The notes: generated from the letters alone by a model not told the origin. Shown: positions 1-5,073, numbered from the stretch's first letter. The stretch is 5,073 nt of DNA from an uncultured Collinsella sp. (GCA_902494465.1 CABUTH010000139.1:1-5073), one strand, 5' to 3'. Translations and numbers: made by a program.

Positions 1-1
1 C

Positions 2-496
2 AATCTCGACCCGCTAACCAGCCTCTTTATTACGCAGGCGTTTATGGGCCTCATACGCGAGGCCGACAAGCAGCCCGATGGCGGCCTGCCCGTGCCCGTA
101 CGCTTTATGCTCGACGACTTTGCAAACCTGCAGATTCCCCAGATCGACAACGTGCTCTCGATTATCCGAAGCCGCAACATCTGGGCAACGCTGCTGCTGC
201 AGTCGACCAATCAACTCGATGCGCTCTACGGGGAGGCGCGTGCACGCTCCATCATGGGCAACTGCGACGCGCATCTGGTGCTGGCGTTCCAAGACCCCGA
301 GAGCGCCCGAGTGTTTTCCGACCGAGCCGACGCGCTGGCCAGCACACTTATGGCGACGCCGATCGATCGCTCATGGCTCTTTGTGCGCGGTCGCGCCCCC
401 GAGCAGGTCGAACGCTTTAGGCTCGAAGACCATCCGCTCTACGGGGAGCTGCCCGAGGCGCAGCGAGACACCGCCCAGGTCGAATTCGCCCATTAA
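2..496 (+). CDS. VirD4/TraG-type conjugative coupling protein, C-terminal part (5' truncated by window edge)
   Basis: The reading frame is open from the first bases to a TAA at 494-496, giving 164 C-terminal residues. Coupling proteins are hexameric inner-membrane ATPases that feed relaxase-bound DNA into a type IV secretion channel. Visible family marks are a Walker B-like strand, FMLDDFANL (fragment residues 35-43, acidic pair at 38-39), then the conserved IIRSRNIWATLLLQS stretch (54-68) and GNCDAHLVLA (86-95). The tail (WLFVRG, then LEDHPLY) matches how these proteins usually end, so the C-terminus appears natural. The Walker A loop and N-terminal membrane helices would lie upstream of the window. 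The segment between GNCD and the WLFVRG strand is short: the serine/glycine-rich linker common in Gram-positive VirD4 proteins seems absent. No relaxase or other transfer gene is visible here, so whether this is an active conjugative element or a remnant cannot be told. The family call is secure; the exact subtype is not. Confidence 0.86.
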   Translation, partial: NLDPLTSLFITQAFMGLIREADKQPDGGLPVPVRFMLDDFANLQIPQIDNVLSIIRSRNIWATLLLQSTNQLDALYGEARARSIMGNCDAHLVLAFQDPESARVFSDRADALASTLMATPIDRSWLFVRGRAPEQVERFRLEDHPLYGELPEAQRDTAQVEFAH

Positions 497-533
497 CAAC
501 GCCGCGCAGTCCGCCACGCTCGACCACAAACAG

Positions 534-567
534 CAAGGGCCCGCATCCCAACGGATACGGGCCCTTG
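534..567. terminator. Bidirectional terminator-like hairpin between convergent genes
   Basis: Arms CAAGGGCCCG (534-543) and CGGGCCCTTG (558-567) are exact reverse complements. Past one C/A mismatch, ATCC (545-548) pairs with GGAT (553-556), leaving a 4-base CAAC loop. It sits 38 bases after the coupling-protein stop and 31 bases beyond the pgi stop, where both transcripts should end. Neither side has a clean T tract; the minus-strand side is slightly T-rich (TTGCTGTTT). It is therefore a strong hairpin with suboptimal intrinsic-terminator features that probably serves both genes. Confidence 0.7.
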
Positions 568-597
568 TCGGCTATGCGTTACTTATCGCAGCGAATC

Positions 598-2292
598 CTA
601 CTTGCGGTGAGCGCGGTAGAACTCGATGATCGCCTGGGTCGAAGCGTCCTGCTCGGCCTTGGCGGCGTCGTCGTGGAAGGCAGGGGTAATCTGCTTGGCA
701 AGCTGCTTGCCCAGCTCAACGCCCCACTGGTCGTAGGAGTCGATGCCCCAGACCGTGCCCTCGACAAACGTGATGTGCTCGTACAGGGCGATGAGCTCGC
801 CGAGCGCAAACGGGGTCAGCGTATCGCCGAAGATCGAGGTCGTCGGACGGTTGCCCTCAAAGCAGCGGGCCGGAACGATCTGCTCGGGCGTGCCCTCGGC
901 GCGCACCTCATCGGCCGTCTTACCAAAGGCGAGCGCCTTGGTCTGGGCCAGGAAGTTGCCCAGGAACAGCTCGTGCACGTCCTGACCGCTGTCGGTTGCG
1001 GGATTGGCGGTGTTGGCGAAAGCGATAAAGTCGGCCGGAACCACCACGGTGCCCTGGTGCAGCAGCTGGTAGAAGGCGTGCTGACCGTTGGTGCCGGGCT
1101 CGCCCCAGAAGATCTCACCGGTATCGGAGGTCACAGCGCTGCCGTCCCAGCGGACGTGCTTGCCGTTGGACTCCATGGTGAGCTGCTGCAGGTAGGCCGG
1201 GAAACGGTGCAGGTACTGGCAGTACGGCAGCACGGCGTGGCTCTTGGAACCGAAGAAGTTGACGTACCAGACGTTGAGCAGGCCCATCAGCGCGACGGCG
1301 TTGTTCTCGAGCGGGGTGTTGCAGAAGTACTCGTCGATGGCGTGGAAGCCCTCAAGGAACTGCTGGAAGCGCTCGGGACCGAGCACGACGATCAGCGACA
1401 GACCCACGGCGGAGTCGACAGAATAGCGACCGCCGACCCAGTTCCAGAAACCAAAGGCGTTGGCCGGGTCGATACCGAAGGCCTCGACCTTCTCGAGTGC
1501 GGTGGAAACGGCGACAAAGTGCTTGGCCACGGCCTCGGCGTTCTGCTCATCGGAGCCGTCGATGGCGCCCTGAGCCTTGAGCTGCTCGAGCATCCAGGTC
1601 TTGACCTCGCGAGCGTTGGTGAGGGTCTCGAGCGTGGTGAAGGTCTTAGAGACGATGATTACGAGCGTGGTCTCGGGATCCAAACCCTTGAGCTTCTCGG
1701 CCTGGTCGTTGGGGTCGATGTTGGAGATATAGCGGCAGTCGATACCGGCGTCGGCATAGGGACGCAGGGCCTCGTAAGCCATGACCGGGCCCAGATCGGA
1801 GCCGCCGATGCCGATGGACACCAGGTGCTCGATCTTCTTGCCGGTAACGCCCTTCCACTCACCGGAGCGCACGCGCTCGGCGAAGGCATACATGCGGTCG
1901 AGAACCTCGTGCACGTCGGCGACAACATCCTGGCCGTCGACGATGAGCTGTCCCTTCTCGCTTGCCGGGCGGCGCAGTGCGGTGTGCAGGACGGCGCGGT
2001 CCTCGGTGGTGTTGATGTGCTCGCCGGAGAACATGGCGTCGCGGCGCTCCTCGAGCTTCACCTCGCGGGCAAGATCGCACAGCAGCTTGACGGTCTCATC
2101 GGTCACCAGGTTCTTCGACAGATCGAAGTGAAGGTCGCCGGCGTCAAAGCTCAACTTATTTACGCGGTCGGCGTCAGCGGCGAACCAGGCCTTGAGGTCG
2201 ATGCCCTCGGCCTCGAGCTTCTCCTGATGAGCCTCGAGCGCCTTCCAAGCGGCAGTCGACGTAGCATCGATAGGTGCGGCAACAGTTGCCAT
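598..2292 (-). CDS. pgi: Glucose-6-phosphate isomerase
   Basis: Encodes 564 residues, close to the usual 550 of the long-form bacterial enzyme. It interconverts glucose 6-phosphate and fructose 6-phosphate in the cytoplasm (glycolysis and gluconeogenesis). Sugar-phosphate binding segments [10 protein letters not shown] (160-169) and SKTFTTLET (215-223) are intact. Both family signatures are present: [13 protein letters not shown] (286-298) and [14 protein letters not shown] (516-529). By homology the catalytic residues are Glu374 in MESNGK, His412 in HQGT and Lys529 at the end of the second signature. The frame is open to an ATG at 2319, but the ATG at 2292 is preferred because GAGGAGG lies 5 bases upstream and the product then starts MATVAAPID. 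The gene ends with TAG at 600-598 and converges on the coupling-protein gene. It appears monocistronic, with its own leader. No damage or missing active-site residue was seen. Confidence 0.97.
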   Translation of the reverse strand: MATVAAPIDATSTAAWKALEAHQEKLEAEGIDLKAWFAADADRVNKLSFDAGDLHFDLSKNLVTDETVKLLCDLAREVKLEERRDAMFSGEHINTTEDRAVLHTALRRPASEKGQLIVDGQDVVADVHEVLDRMYAFAERVRSGEWKGVTGKKIEHLVSIGIGGSDLGPVMAYEALRPYADAGIDCRYISNIDPNDQAEKLKGLDPETTLVIIVSKTFTTLETLTNAREVKTWMLEQLKAQGAIDGSDEQNAEAVAKHFVAVSTALEKVEAFGIDPANAFGFWNWVGGRYSVDSAVGLSLIVVLGPERFQQFLEGFHAIDEYFCNTPLENNAVALMGLLNVWYVNFFGSKSHAVLPYCQYLHRFPAYLQQLTMESNGKHVRWDGSAVTSDTGEIFWGEPGTNGQHAFYQLLHQGTVVVPADFIAFANTANPATDSGQDVHELFLGNFLAQTKALAFGKTADEVRAEGTPEQIVPARCFEGNRPTTSIFGDTLTPFALGELIALYEHITFVEGTVWGIDSYDQWGVELGKQLAKQITPAFHDDAAKAEQDASTQAIIEFYRAHRK

Positions 2293-2297
2293 AGAGT

Positions 2298-2304
2298 CCT
2301 CCTC
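2298..2304 (-). promoter_or_regulatory. pgi ribosome binding site
   Basis: On the minus strand GAGGAGG is followed by a 5-base spacer (ACTCT) and the ATG at 2292-2290. This near-perfect Shine-Dalgarno decides the start against the in-frame ATG 27 bases upstream, which would place this site inside the coding region. Confidence 0.85.
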
Positions 2305-2310
2305 AGCATA

Positions 2311-2334
2311 CGGGCGCACACCTCCATGCGCCCG
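2311..2334 (-). other. GC-rich stem-loop in the pgi 5' leader
   Basis: CGGGCGCA (2311-2318) and TGCGCCCG (2327-2334) form a perfect 8-bp inverted repeat with an 8-base loop. In the pgi transcript the loop reads UGGAGGUG, itself Shine-Dalgarno-like, and the stem ends 6 bases before the real ribosome binding site. It could stabilise the leader or offer a ribosome standby site; the function is inferred and the structure is seen only as base complementarity. Confidence 0.5.
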
Positions 2335-2351
2335 GACATTCAGATGCCACT

Positions 2352-2380
2352 ATTCTAGCGCAGGTCAAGACTATAATCAG
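2352..2380 (-). promoter_or_regulatory. Candidate pgi promoter (weak)
   Basis: On the minus strand a -10-like TAGAAT (2357-2352, five of six to TATAAT) lies 17 bases downstream of CTGATT (2380-2375), a poor -35 (three of six to TTGACA). A start near 2345 would give a leader of roughly 50 bases including the stem-loop at 2311-2334. A TTGACC at 2368-2363 is too close to this -10 to be its partner. This is the best candidate in the gap but is not convincing alone. Confidence 0.33.
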
Positions 2381-2410
2381 CGAGCGTTGCCAATCGGCCC
2401 CCAAACGGCA

Positions 2411-2444
2411 ACCGACCAAAAAGGGACAGGTTTTTTTGGCAGGT
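2411..2444 (+). repeat. Palindromic intergenic repeat, copy A
   Basis: ACCGACCAAAAA (2411-2422) and TTTTTGGCAGGT (2433-2444) are inverted with 10 of 12 positions matching, around a GGGACAGGTT centre. The unit from 2416 to 2444 recurs in inverted orientation at 3173-3144 (about 27 of 30 aligned columns identical, one gap) and in diverged form at 2484-2455 (about 23 of 30). Size, palindromy and purely intergenic location resemble REP-type elements. No transposase gene is present in the window. Confidence 0.62.
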
Positions 2445-2485
2445 CAAACGCTTTACCAATCAAAAAGAACCTATCCCTTTATGGT
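2415..2485 (-). terminator. Long hairpin formed by repeat copies A and B, possible terminator
   Basis: The 18-base arms at 2415-2432 and 2468-2485 pair with two mismatches, and the stem can continue with T2434-T2437 against A2463-A2466. In a minus-strand transcript leaving the dehydrogenase-like gene, the second arm ends in CCCTTTTTGG, a short U tract. That could terminate transcription before pgi. The large inner region (about 25-35 bases) makes a classic intrinsic terminator less certain. Confidence 0.4.
2455..2485 (-). repeat. Palindromic intergenic repeat, diverged copy B
   Basis: Read on the minus strand, ACCATAAAGGGATAGGTT (2485-2468) matches ACCAAAAAGGGACAGGTT of copy A (2415-2432) at 16 of 18 positions, then continues with C, a run of five T, and GATTGGT. 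It begins 5 bases past the stop codon of the dehydrogenase-like gene and faces copy A head to head, giving a paired arrangement like BIMEs. Its own internal palindrome is weaker than that of copies A and C. Confidence 0.5.
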
Positions 2486-2490
2486 AAATA

Positions 2491-3015
2491 TTAGGCCGCG
2501 GCGCACACGCTGCCGAACAACTCACGCAGAGGAGACCCAATGCCCTCCAGCAGTTCGGGCGCGATAATGGCGAAAACGGGAACCTCGCCGGCACCCACAA
2601 CGGCGGGCACTTTTCCCTCGGAGACGATGCATCCATAAGGCACAAAGCCGTCCTCACCGGCATCGAGCGCCGCCATACGACGGGCGAGCTCGCGCGCAAA
2701 GCCGGCAGTATCGGCATCGCCGATCGCCAGGACAAAGTCCACGCCTTCGTCAGTCGCCAAGGCCACGGCTTCGTCGATCAGCTCGTCTCCCCCGTCGCCC
2801 CCGACCAGACCGCAGCGGAAAAGCACGCGCTCGAGCAGGGCGCGATCGAGCGAGCCCAGCGCCGCCGAGACAAGCTCATCGCGCGTATGCTTGTCACCGC
2901 CCAGCACAACCAGCGCCTTGGTGCCACCGTAGTGAGCGACCAATCGTCCGCACCAGCGAGCCACATCCCCATCCGCAACCAAGCGCGTCGGCATACCAAA
3001 CCCATAGTTGACCAT
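2491..3015 (-). CDS. Single-domain protein resembling the N-terminal half of iron-containing alcohol dehydrogenases
   Basis: Encodes 174 residues, versus about 380-400 for the family. MVNYGFGMPTRLV (1-13) matches the usual opening (strand, NPT-like turn, strand). LVVLGGDKHTR (35-45) fits the first nucleotide-fold strand and loop. DFVLAIG (93-99) is the strand before the glycine-rich loop, but the usual GGGS is replaced by GDAD (99-102). PVFAIIAPELLEGIGS (146-161) aligns with the strand leading to the family's GTGSE motif; the protein stops 13 residues later. The C-terminal helical domain with the metal-binding Asp and His ligands is absent and does not follow in any frame. I prefer the ATG at 3015, preceded by GGAAGGG and GGGG, because the family similarity starts there; an ATG at 3066 would add 17 unrelated residues and has no ribosome binding site. 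Catalytic dehydrogenase activity is unlikely. It may be a ligand-binding or degenerate relic domain. Family resemblance was judged by eye. Confidence 0.7.
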   Translation of the reverse strand: MVNYGFGMPTRLVADGDVARWCGRLVAHYGGTKALVVLGGDKHTRDELVSAALGSLDRALLERVLFRCGLVGGDGGDELIDEAVALATDEGVDFVLAIGDADTAGFARELARRMAALDAGEDGFVPYGCIVSEGKVPAVVGAGEVPVFAIIAPELLEGIGSPLRELFGSVCAAA

Positions 3016-3143
3016 TATCCCCACAACCCTTCCGTGCGTATAGGCGGCATCAATCGTTAGGCTCATGCTACGAAGCGAGGTTTTCCGAGCTGTTTCGCGC
3101 TCTTTAGAGCTACGTTAAAAACCCGATGCAGTCGCACGACCAT

Positions 3144-3178
3144 ACCTACCAAAACAAACCAGTCCCTTTTTGGCAGGT
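3144..3178 (-). repeat. Palindromic intergenic repeat, copy C
   Basis: ACCTACCAAAA (3144-3154) and TTTTGGCAGGT (3168-3178) are inverted with one mismatch, which becomes a U-G pair in a minus-strand transcript. The minus-strand unit shares about 27 of 30 columns with copy A, so A and C lie in opposite orientation on either side of the dehydrogenase-like gene, about 700 bases apart. The copy ends one base before the -35 hexamer of the polymerase promoter, so it could affect that promoter. Confidence 0.62.
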
Positions 3179-3179
3179 T

Positions 3180-3208
3180 TTGACGGTGTCCGTGCAAGCG
3201 GGTATTAT
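3180..3208 (+). promoter_or_regulatory. Promoter of the Y-family polymerase operon
   Basis: TTGACG (3180-3185) and TATTAT (3203-3208) are each five of six to the sigma-70-type consensus and are separated by exactly 17 bases. Transcription would start near 3215, about 40 bases before the polymerase ATG and within the first LexA-like box. This is the best promoter in the window. Confidence 0.8.
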
Positions 3209-3223
3209 CGAACAGGCATTTGA
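3208..3223 (+). promoter_or_regulatory. LexA (SOS) operator candidate, box 1
   Basis: TCGAAC-AGGC-ATTTGA matches the Gram-positive/actinobacterial LexA pattern TCGAAC-N4-GTTCGA at 10 of 12 fixed positions, with a perfect left half. It overlaps the last base of the -10 and covers the expected start site, so bound LexA would block transcription. Confidence 0.6.
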
Positions 3224-3224
3224 T

Positions 3225-3240
3225 AAGAACATGTGTTTGA
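3225..3240 (+). promoter_or_regulatory. LexA (SOS) operator candidate, box 2
   Basis: AAGAAC-ATGT-GTTTGA matches TCGAAC-N4-GTTCGA at 9 of 12 fixed positions and retains the core GAAC-N4-GTT. Its centre is 17 bases from that of box 1, within the polymerase leader. Two adjacent sites before a translesion polymerase gene strengthen the SOS reading of both. Confidence 0.6.
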
Positions 3241-3242
3241 TG

Positions 3243-3248
3243 AAGGGG
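3243..3248 (+). promoter_or_regulatory. Ribosome binding site of the Y-family polymerase gene
   Basis: AAGGGG is followed by a 5-base spacer and the ATG at 3254. This fixes the start against an in-frame GTG at 3233, which lies inside LexA box 2 and has no suitable upstream site. Confidence 0.65.
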
Positions 3249-3253
3249 CACGG

Positions 3254-4759
3254 ATGGCGCACGAGCAGCACACCTATATCTGCATCGACCTCAAGACGTT
3301 TTATGCCAGCGTCGAGTGCGTCGACCGCGGACTCGACCCACTCACTACGTGCCTGGTCGTTGCCGACGAATCGCGCGGGCGCACGACCATCTGCCTCGCC
3401 ATCACACAGGCTATGAAGGACCTCGGGATACACAACCGCTGCCGTCTGTTCGAAATTCCCGATGGCATCGACTACATCACGGCCGTACCGCGCATGCAGC
3501 ATTACATGGAGGTGTCGGCGAAAATCTACGGTATCTATCTGGAATACGTCAGCCCCCAGGACGTGCACGTCTACTCCATCGATGAGTGCTTTATCGACGT
3601 GACGCCCTATCTGGACCTCTATCACACAGATGCGGAAGGGTTCGCCTGCACGCTGCGCGACGAGGTCCTCGCGCGCACCGGCATCACGGCGACGGTCGGC
3701 ATCGGCCCCAACCTATTCCAGGCCAAGGTAGCGCTCGACATTACCGCCAAGCACGTACCCAGCCGCATCGGCATACTCGACGACGAGACCTTTCGCAAGG
3801 AGATCTGGCCTCATCGTCCCATTACCGATATCTGGGGCATCGGCCCCGGCGTGGCAGCCCGCCTCGAAAAGTACGGCGTCTACGATCTGATGGGCGTCGC
3901 CGCGCTCGACGAAAACCTGCTTTACGATGAGCTCGGCGTCAATGCCGAATATCTTATCGACCACGCCTTTGGGCGCGAGCCAACGACCATCGCCGATATC
4001 CAAGCCTATCGCCCGCAAGCGACCTCGACCACCACGGGGCAGGTGCTCTCGAAGGGCTATGCCTACGAGCAGGCCTACACAGTCTTGCGCGAAATGGTCG
4101 ATGCCGCCGTGCTGGATTTGATCGACAAACACGTGGTGTGCGACAGCATCTCGCTCTTTGTGGGCTATGCAAGCGAGCGCGCCGACATACGCCGGCTCAA
4201 CGCCAGCGGCACGGCGCAGTATATAGACGCCTGCGGACACCTGCGCTCGAGTACCTCGGGCATCGAACCCGCAGCGACCGACGGCTCCGAGCTCGCGCCC
4301 CGTGCTCCCAAGCCCGTCCAGCGCGATGACGAAAGGCGTCGCCTGGTGCGCGAAGCGCAGGCAATCGATGGCATCTTTGTGGGAGAGCATGGCGGCAAAC
4401 CGCGTGGTGGCTATGCCGCACTCTTTGCGCACTCCAACGCCTCGCGAAAGCTGCCCGAGCGCACTAATTCGTTTAAGAAAATCATGGGCTATTTCGATGA
4501 GCTCTGGGCGCAGACCGTCGATCCCAAACGACCGGTCAAGCGCATCAACCTTGGCTTTGGCAACCTCATGCCCGAGGAATTTACCACCATCGATCTGTTC
4601 AGCGATATCGAGGCCGATGAGCGCGAGCGCGACCTGGCGCGCGCCGTCCTGGCCGTGAAAGGCAAGTACGGCAAGAACGCGCTCGTCAAGGGATTAAGCT
4701 TTACCGCCGGCGCCACCGCGCGCGAACGCAACGACCAAGTTGGAGGACACCGTGCCTAA
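3254..4759 (+). CDS. Y-family (UmuC/UvrX-type) translesion DNA polymerase with little-finger insertion
   Basis: Encodes 501 residues of an error-prone polymerase that copies past DNA lesions. The palm carries CIDLKTFYASVE (10-21) with metal-binding Asp12 and a likely steric-gate Tyr17, and YSIDECFID (107-115) with catalytic Asp110 and Glu111. A helix-hairpin-helix thumb follows at DIWGIGPGVAARL (192-204). The little finger starts near 265 (SKGYAYEQ) and has the strand ISLFVGYA (299-306), but its continuation RKLPERTNSFKKI appears only near 398. The roughly 85-90 residues between are charged and low in hydrophobics; relatives such as Bacillus UvrX have a short loop there and total about 410-430 residues. 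The C-terminus (TARERNDQVGGHRA) matches the conserved tail of UvrX-type polymerases. The gene is first in an apparent SOS-controlled operon and overlaps the YolD-like gene by 8 bases. Family assignment is very secure; UvrX-type over DinB is favoured by the tail and the YolD partner. Confidence 0.95.
   Translation: MAHEQHTYICIDLKTFYASVECVDRGLDPLTTCLVVADESRGRTTICLAITQAMKDLGIHNRCRLFEIPDGIDYITAVPRMQHYMEVSAKIYGIYLEYVSPQDVHVYSIDECFIDVTPYLDLYHTDAEGFACTLRDEVLARTGITATVGIGPNLFQAKVALDITAKHVPSRIGILDDETFRKEIWPHRPITDIWGIGPGVAARLEKYGVYDLMGVAALDENLLYDELGVNAEYLIDHAFGREPTTIADIQAYRPQATSTTTGQVLSKGYAYEQAYTVLREMVDAAVLDLIDKHVVCDSISLFVGYASERADIRRLNASGTAQYIDACGHLRSSTSGIEPAATDGSELAPRAPKPVQRDDERRRLVREAQAIDGIFVGEHGGKPRGGYAALFAHSNASRKLPERTNSFKKIMGYFDELWAQTVDPKRPVKRINLGFGNLMPEEFTTIDLFSDIEADERERDLARAVLAVKGKYGKNALVKGLSFTAGATARERNDQVGGHRA
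4742..4746 (+). promoter_or_regulatory. Ribosome binding site of the YolD-like gene
   Basis: GGAGG lies inside the last codons of the polymerase gene, 5 bases before the GTG at 4752. Its strength and spacing support the GTG start, although no ATG is available nearby, and suggest translational coupling. Confidence 0.75.
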
Positions 4760-5073
4760 ACCCAAACAACAGCCCGTGCGCCCGCCGACCGCCTTCGAGC
4801 GCCTGGCGGACCCCGAGGGCAGGCGCCGCGCCGCCGACCCCAAGCTCACTGCCAACGGTGCCGTGCGCGCCAACCGCGCCGCGCAGTTTATGCCCTTTGC
4901 CGCCCTCACGGGATACTACGAACTCGTGCGCAAGCAGGAAATCACCGTCGAGTCAAAACGTGAGCTCACGGAAGAAAAAGCCCTCGTACTTTCTAAAAAG
5001 CTCGAGGGTCTCAAACGTGGCGACTTGGTTCGTGTCAACTATTACGATACATACGGCTATCGCAGCCGCACCG
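4752..5073 (+). CDS. YolD-like protein (3' truncated by window edge)
   Basis: A GTG-started frame (MPKPKQQPVRPP...) is open for 107 codons to the window end. RAAQFMPFAAL (42-52) is the hallmark of the YolD-like family, followed by a charged helical stretch with ELTEEKALVLSKKL (71-84), then KRGDLVRVNYYD (88-99) opening the beta-rich C-terminal part. YolD-like genes typically sit beside UvrX-type Y-family polymerases in Gram-positive bacteria and have been proposed as counterparts of UmuD; the biochemical role is unproven. The start overlaps the end of the polymerase gene by 8 bases, so the two are almost certainly co-transcribed from the SOS-like promoter at 3180 and translationally coupled. 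The N-terminal 40 residues, rich in Pro, Arg and Lys, look unstructured. Usual family length is about 110-150 residues, so little should be missing. Confidence 0.85.
   Translation, partial: MPKPKQQPVRPPTAFERLADPEGRRRAADPKLTANGAVRANRAAQFMPFAALTGYYELVRKQEITVESKRELTEEKALVLSKKLEGLKRGDLVRVNYYDTYGYRSRT

Noticed and set aside
2293..2327. Possible leader peptide starting at the ATG at 2327-2325 upstream of pgi
   Set aside because: The start sits in a GC-rich stem with no clear ribosome binding site, and the frame runs into pgi out of phase; no attenuator-like codon pattern was seen.
565..2358. 597-codon open frame on the + strand covering all of pgi
   Set aside because: It is in exact codon register antisense to pgi. 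Stops there require TTA, CTA or TCA codons in pgi, which are rare in this GC-rich gene. The sense strand has full enzyme signatures and a ribosome binding site; the antisense product resembles no known family and is Val/Leu/Gly-rich as expected for a shadow.
2372..2377. Perfect TATAAT on the + strand upstream of pgi
   Set aside because: There is no acceptable -35 at 16-18 bases upstream, and downstream it faces only the 3' end of a convergent gene. Probably chance, although an antisense RNA cannot be excluded.
3016..3066. 17-residue N-terminal extension of the dehydrogenase-like gene from the ATG at 3066
   Set aside because: No Shine-Dalgarno precedes it, and family similarity starts exactly at the ATG at 3015, which has purine-rich sequence upstream. 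It remains possible.
3233..3253. GTG at 3233 as an alternative polymerase start
   Set aside because: It lies inside the second LexA-like box, lacks a ribosome binding site, and adds seven residues with no family match. The ATG at 3254 has AAGGGG at proper spacing.
3146..3625. 159-codon minus-strand frame across the divergent promoter and start of the polymerase gene
   Set aside because: It is antisense to the conserved polymerase N-terminus and runs through the promoter and LexA-like sites, with no family resemblance.
3713..4432. 239-codon minus-strand frame inside the polymerase gene
   Set aside because: Antisense shadow of a clearly conserved Y-family polymerase; no ribosome binding site or recognisable motif.

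Overview
The window looks like a chromosomal stretch from a high-GC anaerobic actinobacterium of the Coriobacteriia, most likely Collinsella or a close relative. This is inferred from the GC-rich codon use, the Gram-positive style ribosome binding sites, the UvrX-type Y-family polymerase paired with a YolD-like gene, and GAAC/GTTC-type LexA sites. No 16S rRNA or other marker is present, so the genus is a judgement.

Layout: (1) 2-496 (+) is the C-terminal end of a VirD4/TraG-type coupling protein, cut by the left window edge. It converges on pgi across a strong GC-rich hairpin (534-567). (2) 598-2292 (-) is a complete glucose-6-phosphate isomerase gene with a textbook ribosome binding site and a stem-loop in its leader. 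(3) 2293-2490 is non-coding and holds the weak pgi promoter candidate and two inverted copies of a short palindromic repeat. (4) 2491-3015 (-) encodes a small protein that resembles only the N-terminal nucleotide-binding half of iron-containing alcohol dehydrogenases, with the glycine-rich motif altered. (5) 3016-3253 is the divergent intergenic region. It carries a third copy of the repeat, a good -35/-10 promoter and two LexA-like boxes. (6) 3254-4759 (+) is a Y-family translesion DNA polymerase with an unusual insertion of about 85-90 residues in its little-finger domain. (7) 4752 to the right edge (+) is a YolD-like gene that overlaps the polymerase gene and is cut by the window end.

The genes fall into unrelated jobs: DNA transfer, central carbon metabolism, an orphan dehydrogenase-like domain, and a DNA-damage-inducible mutagenesis operon. 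The most coherent unit is the operon at 3180-5073: promoter, paired SOS operators, error-prone polymerase and its small partner. The least explained parts are the palindromic repeat family on both sides of the dehydrogenase-like gene, that single-domain gene itself, and the polymerase insertion. I saw no tRNA, rRNA, CRISPR array or transposase gene.
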